From Armatimonadota bacterium (GTDB lineage: Bacteria > Armatimonadota > Zipacnadia > Zipacnadales > JABUFB01): a stretch of 64,000 bases of DNA. A model generated the notes under the pieces. The model saw nothing but the letters and a program-made list of their open reading frames with translations. It did not search any database and was not told the DNA's origin. A program made the position numbers and the translations under genes. Below, in pieces: positions 8,353 to 16,153 of the stretch. The stretch covers positions 308,797 through 372,796 of the forward strand of contig JABUFB010000002.1 in the NCBI GenBank assembly GCA_013314775.1, given 5' to 3'. Position 1 is the stretch's first letter, and each line of letters opens with the position of its first letter.

Positions 8353-9273
8353 ATGACACGAACTCGTGCGCTTCTTGCTGGTCTGCTCCTGCTGCTTTCG
8401 TGGTGTGCTGTCTTCGCGGCTGATCGGAACACGACCGTGGTGTACGTTGCCCCGTGCGGCAATGATGAGTGGTCCGGCACGCGCGCAGCCGCCAATGCCG
8501 ACGGTACTGATGGCCCCTTCGCAACTCTTGAGGGCGCTCGCAGGGCGGTGCGCGAACTGAAGACCAAGGGACTTCCCGTCAAGGTCCTCGTGCGTGGCGG
8601 CCAATACCCCATGTTCGCGCCCGTGGTCTTCAGCCCCGAGGATTCCGGGACAGCAGCAGCGCCCATCTCATACGAAGCCTATCCGGGCGAGACCCCGGTG
8701 CTCTGCGCGTCGTGGCTTGTGCGTGACTGGTTCGTGCGGCCGGGCAACCTGTGGGTGTCATTCTTGCCCTGGGAGACCCGCAGAGCGTGGCCGGTGAAAC
8801 AGGCGTGGGTGAATGGAACGCGCCGCGAACTCAAGGTTGAGCCCGAGGGCACGATCAACGTAGGTCTTGCGGGAGCAGAGCATTTCGAGAGCCTCGAGCC
8901 GGGACAGTGGTACTTCGATCGGGCGTCTACGAACATGTACTACCGGCCCCTGCGTGGGGAGAATCCGAAAACGCTGGAGCTTGCGGTGCCCATGGCCCAC
9001 AGCCTGATCCTTTTCCGGGGCGACGCAGCCGCGGGCAAGCACGTGGAGTACATCAATGTCTCGGGTCTCACATTCACATTCACGCGGAAGTTCGATGCGA
9101 ACAAGCTGCCCGAGGGTGTCTCGGTGCCTGCCGTTGTGCATGGCATGGGCGCCCGAAACTGCTCGGTGACGGGCTGCACCTTCATGCACCTGGCTTCGAG
9201 CAGCGTGTGGTTTGAGCCCAGTCCGGAGAGCAACGTCGTGGCGAACAACACGCAGTGTGACGTGATGTTCTGA
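8353..9273 (+). CDS. Truncated secreted beta-helix protein (GH141-like N-terminal half)
   Basis: A 306-residue protein with a signal peptide (ALLAGLLLLLSWCAVFA). It shares the GH141-like opening (VYVAPCGNDEWSGT, PFATLEGARRAVREL) and the sandwich region of its divergent neighbour, but stops after the first helix coils (NCSVTGCTFMHLASSSVWF), where the neighbour continues for about 300 more residues. The stop is directly followed by a strong terminator, so this is either a stabilised short form or a 3'-deleted paralog. The ATG at 8353 has GAGAGGGA just upstream. Probably not catalytically complete. Confidence 0.72.
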   Translation: MTRTRALLAGLLLLLSWCAVFAADRNTTVVYVAPCGNDEWSGTRAAANADGTDGPFATLEGARRAVRELKTKGLPVKVLVRGGQYPMFAPVVFSPEDSGTAAAPISYEAYPGETPVLCASWLVRDWFVRPGNLWVSFLPWETRRAWPVKQAWVNGTRRELKVEPEGTINVGLAGAEHFESLEPGQWYFDRASTNMYYRPLRGENPKTLELAVPMAHSLILFRGDAAAGKHVEYINVSGLTFTFTRKFDANKLPEGVSVPAVVHGMGARNCSVTGCTFMHLASSSVWFEPSPESNVVANNTQCDVMF

Positions 9274-9293
9274 GGACAGACTTTCCAACGCGC

Positions 9294-9325
9294 AAGAGGC
9301 CCGCGGCAGATGTTGCGGGCCTCTT
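9294..9325 (+). terminator. Intrinsic terminator
   Basis: An 11-bp perfect stem, AAGAGGCCCGC (9294-9304) with GCGGGCCTCTT (9315-9325), a 10-base loop and a short T-rich tail (CTTGT). It ends the truncated beta-helix gene and sits between convergent genes. Confidence 0.8.
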
Positions 9326-9360
9326 CTTGTCCTGGTCGCAGGCAGCGCCCGGCGCTGAGC

Positions 9361-10338
9361 TCACGCATACACCAGGTACTCGTTGTAATAGCGGGTGAAA
9401 GCTTCGGCATTCGCGGGTGAAGGGTTCCCGCCTCCGCGATACATGGTGATGCCGGGGAACTCGGTGTGAAGCTCGCGCAGGTTTTCGAGCTCCTGCCGAA
9501 TGTCCTCCGGCGTGCCCACGTCGATGTTTCGATTATCGGTTTTCAGCAGGAAGAAGCGGTCCTTGCCGGCCGCGCGCATGAACTCGCCCGGGTCCATTGA
9601 GCTGGATTCGATGTACAGGCCGTCGGCACCGGCGGCCAGGATGTCTTGCAGGACGGGCAGGTAATTGCCGTCCGACATATACAGCACCTTGCATCCCCGG
9701 TCGTGGATTTCGGCGAAGAACCGCGCGTACCAGGGGAAAACGTACCGCCTGTACCACCCCGGGCTCATGAGCACCCCGCGGGTACCGGCGATGTCGTCGT
9801 GAATGACAATAAGCTCCACGCCGGGCACTTCCAGCCAGCCCTGGATCACTGCAAGGGTGGCTTCGGCAAAGCGGTCGAGGATGCGCCCGAAGCGCTCCGG
9901 CGCCAGCGCCGAAGCCGTGAGAAATGGCTCCCAGCCGAACTCCAGCGTTGCGCGGGTGACAAGCGTCCCGTAGTGCAGTGGCGCAGGATAGCCCCGCTCC
10001 TGCGCAGCGGCGAAAAGATCGGTCATGTGGGAGATCATCTCGGGCCGCACCTGTTCCACCTCAAACGTATCCGGGGCCACTGCGAGGACATCTTCGTGGT
10101 CACGGTACTTCTCCCTGTCACCCACGGCCCATGTGCCGCCATCTTTCGTGTATCGCGTCTTGCCGTCAGCGGAGACAGCGACCTGTCCGATGGCAGAGAC
10201 GGGTTCGGGCTCTTCCAGATGATAGACCTCAGGGCGATATTCGGCCCAGGCGAAGTCACCGCAGGGAAGGCGGTCTGGCCGGCGGAGGTTGATTGCAGCG
10301 CGGATGCGGTCGATACGGTCCTGGACTGGATTTGCCAT
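9361..10338 (-). CDS. Uroporphyrinogen-decarboxylase-superfamily protein
   Basis: A 325-residue protein starting at ATG 10338. The pattern is that of the URO-D/MtaA superfamily: an N-terminal 'RIRAAINLRRPDRLPCGDF', a central 'GVELIVIHDDIAGTRGVLMSP' segment, 'VLYMSDGNYLPVLQDILAAGADGLYIE' (the conserved (H/S)xDG..-..l...GadgL strand) and a C-terminal 'FPGITMYRGGG'. Family members either decarboxylate uroporphyrinogen III or move methyl groups from corrinoid proteins to thiols. Sequence alone does not show which applies here, and divergence from HemE argues against heme synthesis. It is 46 bases downstream of the ABC exporter permease and could be the last gene of that operon. Confidence 0.8.
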   Translation of the reverse strand: MANPVQDRIDRIRAAINLRRPDRLPCGDFAWAEYRPEVYHLEEPEPVSAIGQVAVSADGKTRYTKDGGTWAVGDREKYRDHEDVLAVAPDTFEVEQVRPEMISHMTDLFAAAQERGYPAPLHYGTLVTRATLEFGWEPFLTASALAPERFGRILDRFAEATLAVIQGWLEVPGVELIVIHDDIAGTRGVLMSPGWYRRYVFPWYARFFAEIHDRGCKVLYMSDGNYLPVLQDILAAGADGLYIESSSMDPGEFMRAAGKDRFFLLKTDNRNIDVGTPEDIRQELENLRELHTEFPGITMYRGGGNPSPANAEAFTRYYNEYLVYA

Positions 10339-10384
10339 GGATTGGGGCTCCGTGACACCGAAGTATCTGCGGAACGTCAGTACG

Positions 10385-12031
10385 CTACTCGTCGCCGGGC
10401 TCGAAGCGGTCAAACAGCGCACCTGCGGCGAGGGACAGCAGGAATACCATGGGCAGCGCGCCCACAATTCCCATCAGCCCGAGGGCCGGACCGGGCTGGC
10501 GAAGTATCAGGCCGAATACCAGCAACGCAATGGTCGGAGCCAGGGCAGCTGCGGTGCCCACCATGAGCAGCAAGCCCGAGAAGAAACGCTGTGACGGGTC
10601 GCCGCCGGCCGGGAATAGGCACGCGGAGATGGCGCCCATCAGGTAGGCGATGGTGACAGTGAAAGGCAGGGAGATGGCCACCGCAAGACTAAGGGATGGG
10701 TTCGCGATGGGCCGGCCCAGCCAGAAACTGGCGATCCCGGCGCCCAGCACCGCCGAAAGCCAGAGCGCCCTGGGGATCACAAGCTCGAGCACCTGCCGTC
10801 GACCAGGGACGGGGAGAGTGCGCAGGAGCGAGATGTGGTTGAGTTCGCTCCTGAATCGCATGGCTTGAACGCCGGCGAAAAGAAGGAGCAGGTACGTGAC
10901 CACCGGTCCCGGAGCGTATCTCGCGAACTCGTCCCCCGGCGCGAGACGTGCGAGAAACGCAGGGGCAACCACCAGCGACGCGACGCCGACCCAACGCAGG
11001 GGGCTTCCGTGGGCGGTCTCCGCGAGTGCCTTGTAGATCAGGGCCAGATCCGCGCTTCGCCAGGATACCCGCAGACTGCGTCCCGATGATCCGACGCGCA
11101 GGGATTCGCCCATCATCCTCTCGGCGTCCTGCTCCCGGGCCGCCTGTCGCATGCGCGAGACCCGGACCGAATGCTCTATGGTTGCCTCCACCACATCCCT
11201 GTCGAGTCGCACCACGGCCGACATGCATGAAGCGGCCAGAACGGCCAAGAATCCCAGTGTGCCCGCAGCGCTGCCGGCGATTGGGGCCGGGTCGCCCGTG
11301 ACGAAGCTAGCCACCGAGAGCAAAGGCAGAAGGATAATGCTCCACGGGGGGCGAGTGAGCCGGTCCGATACCTGCGCCAGCGGAAGCCCGTCGCCTGAGA
11401 GAACGATGGCTAAGACCAGTCCTCCGGCGACAGCGAACGCCAATACCCAGACGATAGCCCTAAACACCGCGATGTTCAGGCCCAGCAAAGCCTGGCTGCC
11501 GGTGACCAGCAATTCAACCACTCGCGCCAGATTGACCATGAACAGCGCGTAGAAGGACCCTGCGATCCATACCAGGACCAACCGGGCCGGGGATGCGTCC
11601 GAACCGAGCAGCTGGATGGGAAGCGCCGCCACCATGGAGACTGCGAAGATGCCCACCCAGGCTACTACGGTGAGTGAATCGACGGCGACCCTTGAAGCGA
11701 CCACGAGGCGCCGGTTGATCGGCGTGGGAAAGAGGAAGTCATAGTCTGCCGCGGCGAAGGAAAACACCGAGCCGCTCAGGCCGCGCTCGATGGCAGTCAG
11801 AGTGAGAAGCAACAGCCCGCCGAGAACGCCGACACGCATGACATCCGGAGGCACCACGAACAGGCGGGCAGCCATCGCCCCGCCAGTGAGCTTGGAGACC
11901 ACGCCAAGGAAAACACTGGTGCCGATCCAGGCCGTAAACAGGATGGCGAAAATGAGACGCCGCGGATTGCCCAGGACTGACAGAATGCCGTTGCGAATCA
12001 GCCGTGTCTGCAGGTAGATAAGCGCCGCCAT
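10385..12031 (-). CDS. ABC exporter permease, multi-spanning
   Basis: A 548-residue membrane protein with about a dozen hydrophobic segments (for example residues 26-45, 67-82, 120-140, 190-212). It resembles the 'putative ABC exporter' permeases with repeated membrane blocks and a long cytoplasmic loop near residue 300. The ATG directly follows the TGA of the ATP-binding gene without a gap, indicating translational coupling. The cargo cannot be read from sequence; such pairs usually export lipids, peptides or drugs. This is the only transporter I find in the window. Confidence 0.8.
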   Translation of the reverse strand: MAALIYLQTRLIRNGILSVLGNPRRLIFAILFTAWIGTSVFLGVVSKLTGGAMAARLFVVPPDVMRVGVLGGLLLLTLTAIERGLSGSVFSFAAADYDFLFPTPINRRLVVASRVAVDSLTVVAWVGIFAVSMVAALPIQLLGSDASPARLVLVWIAGSFYALFMVNLARVVELLVTGSQALLGLNIAVFRAIVWVLAFAVAGGLVLAIVLSGDGLPLAQVSDRLTRPPWSIILLPLLSVASFVTGDPAPIAGSAAGTLGFLAVLAASCMSAVVRLDRDVVEATIEHSVRVSRMRQAAREQDAERMMGESLRVGSSGRSLRVSWRSADLALIYKALAETAHGSPLRWVGVASLVVAPAFLARLAPGDEFARYAPGPVVTYLLLLFAGVQAMRFRSELNHISLLRTLPVPGRRQVLELVIPRALWLSAVLGAGIASFWLGRPIANPSLSLAVAISLPFTVTIAYLMGAISACLFPAGGDPSQRFFSGLLLMVGTAAALAPTIALLVFGLILRQPGPALGLMGIVGALPMVFLLSLAAGALFDRFEPGDE

Positions 12032-12847
12032 TCACTCCGCCCCGCCCTCGCGGGTCAGTGTGAGGAACACGTCCTCCAGCTTGTCCGCGCGACCAAGCCG
12101 GGCGCGTTCTCGCAATTGGTCGAGGTCGCCCTCAGCGATAAGTGAACCGTGGTTCAATACCAGCACCCGGCTGCAGAGCGCCTCAACGGTCTCCAGAATG
12201 TGGGAGCTGATGAGAACAGCGCAGCCCTGTGCGGTAGCGCCGTGGATGAGATTGCGCACCGCCCTCTGTCCGGCGGGGTCGATGCCCATGAAGGGTTCGT
12301 CGAAGAGGAATACACGGGCCGAGTGGATAAAGGCGCAAGCAACGGCGACCTTCTGTTTCATGCCTTTGGAAAGCGTGGCGACAAGACTGTGGCGCTTGTC
12401 TTCGAGATCCAGGGTGCGCAGAAGTATTTCGGCCCGTTCGTCGAACTGGTCCTGCTCGCCGTAGGCCATGTGGACGAAGCGCAGATGCTCCTCGACGGTC
12501 AGCAACTCGTACAGGTTCGGGGTCTCGGGCACGAGTGACATCAGCGGCTTGGCCTGGGCGGGCTGGTTGTCCACGCGATAGCCGCCGCAGATGACCGTGC
12601 CCTGGGTTGGCCGCAGGATACCGGTGATGCAGCGCAGTATCGTGGTTTTCCCGGCGCCGTTTGGCCCCACGAGACCCACGACTTCGCCGGGCCACAGGGA
12701 CAAAGAGACACCGTTGACCGCCAAGAACTCCCGGTAGTACTTGTAGAGCGTTTCCACGTGCAGAAGAGGCTGCGGGGGGGATACCCATTCTGCAGGAGAC
12801 GCAATCGGGGCGGAGAGTCCCGAATCACTGGACGGGATGTGTGACAT
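12032..12847 (-). CDS. ABC transporter ATP-binding protein
   Basis: A 271-residue nucleotide-binding domain. Walker A is GPNGAGKTT (61-69), the signature is LSKGMKQK (159-166, the LSxGMxQ form of ABC-2-type exporters) and Walker B is VFLFDE (179-184). About 28 extra residues precede the domain. It is the first gene of a two- or three-gene operon with the permease (zero-gap junction) and possibly the URO-D-like gene. A promoter is visible at 12893-12921. Confidence 0.92.
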   Translation of the reverse strand: MSHIPSSDSGLSAPIASPAEWVSPPQPLLHVETLYKYYREFLAVNGVSLSLWPGEVVGLVGPNGAGKTTILRCITGILRPTQGTVICGGYRVDNQPAQAKPLMSLVPETPNLYELLTVEEHLRFVHMAYGEQDQFDERAEILLRTLDLEDKRHSLVATLSKGMKQKVAVACAFIHSARVFLFDEPFMGIDPAGQRAVRNLIHGATAQGCAVLISSHILETVEALCSRVLVLNHGSLIAEGDLDQLRERARLGRADKLEDVFLTLTREGGAE

Positions 12848-12892
12848 GAGCCCTGGAACCCTCTATGGTGTGGACGGTGCCCGCCCCCGCAA

Positions 12893-12921
12893 ATCGTAAC
12901 CAAACAGTCGCGAAAACGCAA
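12893..12921 (-). promoter_or_regulatory. Promoter of the ABC exporter operon
   Basis: On the minus strand, TTGCGT (complement of 12916-12921) and TACGAT (complement of 12893-12898) are 17 bp apart, about 45 bases before the ATG at 12847. Confidence 0.5.
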
Positions 12922-12972
12922 GGATTGCTCAAGCAGACAGCGAATAACACGTCTGCCAGGCAATGAACATGC

Positions 12973-13001
12973 TTCGGTGATGAAACGTCGAAAACTGTAA
13001 T
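12973..13001 (+). promoter_or_regulatory. Promoter of the LTXXQ-type gene
   Basis: TTCGGT (12973-12978) and TGTAAT (12996-13001), 17-bp spacer, divergent from the ABC promoter and about 55 bases before the ATG at 13056. Moderate match. Confidence 0.4.
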
Positions 13002-13055
13002 GCGTCCCCCGAGCGGACGAGCAAATTAGCGTCACCAATGGGAGAAGGGACCCGC

Positions 13056-13856
13056 ATGGGAAGGAAAACTGTTGTGCCGGTGGTTGCTCTCTGTCTGGCC
13101 GTTGCATTCGTCATCGCACTGCTACCCGTTGCCGCGCAAGCTCAGGGCGGCGGCCCGGGTGGCGGTCAAAGACAACGCGCGAACATGGCCGCAATGATGT
13201 ACCTGGAGTTCACCTGGGCAGCGGTGAGCTTCGGCTGCGAGGCGACGGATGAGCAGATCGCCAACCTGAGGCCCGTCTATCAGGATGTATACAAGCGCCG
13301 TGCCGCGGTGCGCGCCGAAGCCATGCAGAACCGGAACTTCCAGGCGATCCAGCAGAACATCGACGAGACCAATAAGGAACTGGGCGCCGCACTGCTCAAG
13401 GAGCTGACCGAGGAGCAGATCGCCCATCTGACCGAGTGGCAGGAAGGCCTGACGAAGCTTGGCGAGATGGTCATGGCTCAGCAGGGGCAGCAGGGGCCAC
13501 AGGGCCGGGGTCGCATGGGAGCGATCATGTTCCTGGAGCGCACCTGGTCTGTGATCAACTTCGGGCTGGAGCTGACCGCCGAGCAGATGGCCACTCTCAA
13601 GCCAATCTTCGCGGATGCTTTCAAGACCCGCGCGGATGCCGTGGCGGCCGGCAATGCGGACTTGGTCAACGCCGTGCTGGATGATACCCGTGCGCACGTC
13701 GAGGCGAAACTGAAGGAGACGCTGACTGAGGAGCAGATGGCCCGGTACACGGAACTCACCAGTTTCGGGCGTCCGGGTGGACGCGGCCCAGGTGGCGGTC
13801 CGGGCGGACAAGGTGGTCCCGGCGGCGGCCCGGGCGGTCCTCCTCCGCAACAGTAG
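13056..13856 (+). CDS. Secreted LTXXQ-type protein with internal duplication and Gly/Pro tail
   Basis: A 266-residue exported protein. After a signal peptide (about residues 1-30, ending AQAQ) come two homologous helical repeats. Repeat 1 has 'YLEFTWAAVSFGCEATDEQI' and ends near 'LTEEQIAHL'; repeat 2 has 'FLERTWSVINFGLELTAEQM' and ends near 'LTEEQMARY'. The LTxEQ signature recalls Spy/CpxP-like periplasmic chaperone or metal-sensor proteins, where the motif occurs in helical hairpins. A Gly/Pro/Gln tail of about 30 residues follows. AGAAGGGA precedes the ATG at 13056. It stands alone between its own promoter and a hairpin at 13880. Envelope stress or metal binding is a family-based guess. Confidence 0.72.
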   Translation: MGRKTVVPVVALCLAVAFVIALLPVAAQAQGGGPGGGQRQRANMAAMMYLEFTWAAVSFGCEATDEQIANLRPVYQDVYKRRAAVRAEAMQNRNFQAIQQNIDETNKELGAALLKELTEEQIAHLTEWQEGLTKLGEMVMAQQGQQGPQGRGRMGAIMFLERTWSVINFGLELTAEQMATLKPIFADAFKTRADAVAAGNADLVNAVLDDTRAHVEAKLKETLTEEQMARYTELTSFGRPGGRGPGGGPGGQGGPGGGPGGPPPQQ

Positions 13857-13879
13857 CCTGCACTCGCCAGATGCACCAG

Positions 13880-13904
13880 AGGCCGGGCAGAGTCTGTCCG
13901 GCCT
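13880..13904 (+). terminator. Hairpin terminator after the LTXXQ gene
   Basis: AGGCCGGGCAGA pairs with TCTGTCCGGCCT (one G-U), a tight 12-bp stem with a weak T run after it. Confidence 0.55.
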
Positions 13905-13941
13905 TCATGGATTCCCGCGAAAGCAGCGCGCCTTACCTGAA

Positions 13942-13957
13942 AACGCCGCGGGAAAGG
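13942..13957 (+). repeat. Left target-site duplication of the insertion sequence
   Basis: AACGCCGCGGGAAAGG, identical to 15398-15413. The two copies exactly flank the TGT...ACA ends of the element. Confidence 0.85.
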
Positions 13958-14006
13958 TGTCAACGCAAAGTAGAAATGTCCGGTTTTGTGCAAAGTAGAA
14001 ATGTCC
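13958..14006 (+). repeat. Left terminal repeat with two transposase-binding boxes
   Basis: Contains two perfect copies of the 17-bp box 25 bp apart; inversely related to 15350-15397. The transposase stop codon overlaps the inner box. Confidence 0.8.
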
Positions 14007-15256
14007 TACTGCCGTTGGGGTCGGGAGTCTCCTTTGTAGGGTTTCTTCCACGGGTGGTCTGCCTTCGGGGTGACGGCTGTGCCTTTGGCCGCTGCCCTGT
14101 AGGGAGGGCGTAGCCCGACCGGAAGGGCAGCGGCGGCGCCCGTCGGGGTGGGGGTTATCGTCACGAACTGCAAGTACTGATCCCGCCATCGCAGCCAGAT
14201 GCTACCGTCCAGGCGCTGTTCCACGATCAGCTTGCTTTGCACTAGGCCCGGCGCGGCGCTTTCTTTTTTGATCTGGTAGCGCTGGTTCTTGAACCGGATC
14301 GTGTAGTCCCGCGTGACCACGCGCTCTTCCTGGTGGCTGAAGATGGCGTCCAGGTCCAGGCCCTCGCAAGTACGGTGGGCGTCCGTATCGCAGGCGGGCG
14401 GAACCGTGAAGCGTTCATTGAATTGGGGCATGTAGCGCTCCTGCAGGAAGCGATTGGCTTCTTCTATGGTGCGGATGTTGTCCAAGCGCATCAGTTTGAC
14501 CAGCCGGTCCTGAGCGGTGTCGAAGCTGCGTTCCACCCGTCCCTTGGCCTGGGGAGAATGGGCCGTGAACCACGTGATGTCCAATTCGCGCAGGGCGCGC
14601 CCGATCTGGGTCTCGGGCTCCAGGCCTTCCAGTTGCTCTTCCACGCTGGCCGGGCGGTTGACCCGGAAATGGCTTGCCTTGTCGCCGTAGAAAGCCATAG
14701 GGCGGCCATGCAGGGCGATGTAGTCGCGCAGGATCGTCATGTTGGCCTGCGTGTCGTCCGCTTCAAAGAAGCGCATAGTGACGCGACTGGTGGCGTCGTC
14801 GATGAGGGTGATGAGCACCGCGCTCTCGCCCCGTCCTTCAAACCAGTCATGCTCGGAGGTGTCGATCTGCACCAGTTCGCCAAAGCACTCCCTGCGCGGG
14901 CGCCGCTGTCGATAAACGGCCTTGCGGCGCTTGGGCTTCCACAGCTCTTCGGCGATCATCCACTGGCGCAGGGTCTCGCGACTGACCGATAGGCCGTGGC
15001 GTTCGGCAAGCATCTCCGCAGCAAGGGTCGGGCCGAAATCGCGGTAATGCTTGCGCACCTGGACCATGACCTGTTCCCGGAACTCCTGGGGCAGACAGCG
15101 ATTCGACGGCCTGCCGCGAGACTTGTGAACAAGGCCGGCGTCGCCTTCGTGCTCATAGCGCCGCACCAGACGCCGCACATGGCGCTCAGTGCACCCCAGC
15201 AAGTCCGCGGCCTGGGCCTGGGTCAACTTGCCGGCACCACCGCCGGGTCCTGCCAA
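14006..15256 (-). CDS. ISNCY/IS1202-type DDE transposase, 5' frameshift
   Basis: A 416-residue open frame. An N-terminal helix-turn-helix (KLTQAQAADLLGCTERHVRR) is followed by an RNase-H-like integrase core: 'LVQIDTSEHDWFEGRG' (first Asp), 'LITLIDDATSRV', 'MAFYGDKASHFRVN' (second Asp) and 'SPQAKGRVERSFDTAQDRLV' (Glu). These are hallmarks of ISNCY/IS1202 transposases. Relatives begin with MSVKERD followed by a ...VSQ segment; here an ATG at 15297 encodes MSVKERDCL but then goes out of frame, and the main frame resumes as KIVSQLAG near 15271. A one-base deletion there explains both. Expression could restart at TTG 15256 but would lose about 13 residues, so activity is uncertain. Confidence 0.88.
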   Translation of the reverse strand: MAGPGGGAGKLTQAQAADLLGCTERHVRRLVRRYEHEGDAGLVHKSRGRPSNRCLPQEFREQVMVQVRKHYRDFGPTLAAEMLAERHGLSVSRETLRQWMIAEELWKPKRRKAVYRQRRPRRECFGELVQIDTSEHDWFEGRGESAVLITLIDDATSRVTMRFFEADDTQANMTILRDYIALHGRPMAFYGDKASHFRVNRPASVEEQLEGLEPETQIGRALRELDITWFTAHSPQAKGRVERSFDTAQDRLVKLMRLDNIRTIEEANRFLQERYMPQFNERFTVPPACDTDAHRTCEGLDLDAIFSHQEERVVTRDYTIRFKNQRYQIKKESAAPGLVQSKLIVEQRLDGSIWLRWRDQYLQFVTITPTPTGAAAALPVGLRPPYRAAAKGTAVTPKADHPWKKPYKGDSRPQRQ

Positions 15257-15349
15257 CTGCGAAACGATCTTAGACAGTCACGCTCTTTTACGCTCATGAG
15301 TAGTTCCATCCCGGATAGTTCGCCGCGCGACGACGACGACACTACCACC

Positions 15350-15397
15350 GGACATTTCTACTTTGCACCAACCGGACATTATCACGTTGCGCTTACA
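15350..15397 (-). repeat. Right terminal repeat with two transposase-binding boxes
   Basis: An inverse 17-bp box (15350-15366, perfect) and a second, degenerate box (15374-15390, four mismatches), 24 bp apart, mirroring the left end. Confidence 0.8.
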
Positions 15398-15413
15398 AAC
15401 GCCGCGGGAAAGG
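15398..15413 (+). repeat. Right target-site duplication of the insertion sequence
   Basis: AACGCCGCGGGAAAGG, the second copy of the 16-bp duplication. The next bases are TTGACA, the -35 box of rpsE. Confidence 0.85.
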
Positions 15414-15442
15414 TTGACAGCGCCAGGGCTGAGTGGTATCCT
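15414..15442 (+). promoter_or_regulatory. rpsE promoter abutting the IS target site
   Basis: Consensus -35 TTGACA (15414-15419), 17-bp spacer and -10 TATCCT (15437-15442). The IS duplication ends at 15413, so the core promoter survived but everything further upstream was displaced by about 1.45 kb. Confidence 0.7.
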
Positions 15443-15449
15443 ATCCATC

Positions 15450-15471
15450 GCCTCCCCGGGTGGCGGGAGGC
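15450..15471 (+). promoter_or_regulatory. Leader hairpin of rpsE
   Basis: GCCTCCC (15450-15456) pairs with GGGAGGC (15465-15471) at the start of the predicted mRNA, followed 8 bases on by TTTTT. It could be an attenuator, an autoregulatory S5-binding leader, or a chance stem. Confidence 0.35.
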
Positions 15472-15498
15472 TATACCGTTTTTGGAGGACCTGCGAAA

Positions 15499-16128
15499 GT
15501 GGCCGAGCGATCCGATAGGAACAAGAAACTGGATCAGGAACAGGACGAGTTCCTGGAGCGTGTCATCAGGATTGACAGAACCCGCAAGACCGTCAAGGGC
15601 GGCCGGATCTCCAGCTCGCGCGTGTGCGCGGTCGTAGGCGACGGCCGTGGTAGTGTGGGTTTCGGCATGGGCAAGGCCCTCAGTGCCACAGACGGCATCC
15701 AGAAAGCTCTCGAGCGCGCCCGGAAGACCATGGTGCGCATCCCGCTGGACGGTTACACGATTCCGCACGAAGTGCAGGCGGAAGTCGGCGGCGCCGTCAT
15801 CCTTCTGCGCCCGGCCTCTCGCGGGACCGGCATCATCGCCGGCGGCGCAGTCCGACAGATCATTGAGGTTAGCGGCATCCGTGATGTGCTCACAAAGTCG
15901 CTGGGCAGTGGAAATGTGATGAACCGCGCCAAGGCCTGCTTCAAGGCGCTGCAGCTACTTCGCGACCCGGCCGAAGTCGCCGCACGCAGGGGCAAGACGG
16001 TCAAGGAGATCGTCGGCCGCGATGTCCAGGATGCTTACGCGGACCAGAATGCCGAAGCCACGAGGGCTGCCGCCACCGTTCCTATCCACCTGGCTGACGA
16101 CGACGACAGCGACGACAGCGACGACTAG
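15499..16128 (+). CDS. rpsE: Ribosomal protein S5
   Basis: A 209-residue S5, a small-subunit protein that helps decoding accuracy and translocation. The KH-like N-domain reads 'LERVIRIDRTRKTVKGGRI' through 'VVGDGRGSVGFGMGKA'; the C-domain has 'RPASRGTGIIAGGAVRQIIE' and 'GIRDVLTKSLGSGN'. The GTG at 15499 is chosen for GGAGG about 10 bases upstream and for matching the usual S5 N-terminus. An acidic tail (DDDDSDDSDD) extends past the normal end. S5 normally sits in the spc operon between L18 and L30; here it stands alone with its own promoter and terminator, beside an IS and a pseudogene. It is either a relocated sole copy or a second copy. Confidence 0.95.
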   Translation: MAERSDRNKKLDQEQDEFLERVIRIDRTRKTVKGGRISSSRVCAVVGDGRGSVGFGMGKALSATDGIQKALERARKTMVRIPLDGYTIPHEVQAEVGGAVILLRPASRGTGIIAGGAVRQIIEVSGIRDVLTKSLGSGNVMNRAKACFKALQLLRDPAEVAARRGKTVKEIVGRDVQDAYADQNAEATRAAATVPIHLADDDDSDDSDD

Positions 16129-16153
16129 ATAGACGTCGGTCAAGTACCCGGTA

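Larger units (their letters stand above)
13958..15397. mobile_element. Insertion sequence, ISNCY/IS1202-type, 1440 bp
   Basis: The element runs from TGT at 13958 to ACA at 15397 and is flanked by a perfect 16-bp direct repeat. Each end carries two copies of a 17-bp box: GCAAAGTAGAAATGTCC at 13965-13981 and 13990-14006 on the left, its inverse at 15350-15366, and a degenerate inverse at 15374-15390 on the right. These are probably transposase-binding sites. One DDE transposase gene fills the interior on the minus strand. A duplication of about 16 bp is long for an IS but is known among IS1202 relatives. The element landed one base before the -35 box of rpsE. Confidence 0.88.

Noticed and set aside
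9361..10338. Assignment of URO-D-like genes as hemE
   Set aside because: Seven divergent paralogs, variable at the key His/Cys/Asp segment and with no other heme genes nearby, make a hemE symbol unjustified.
13958..14006. Doubled GCAAAGTAGAAATGTCC boxes as a possible CRISPR or iteron array
   Set aside because: Only two copies per end, in mirror orientation at the two ends of a transposase gene; they are terminal binding sites of the insertion sequence.
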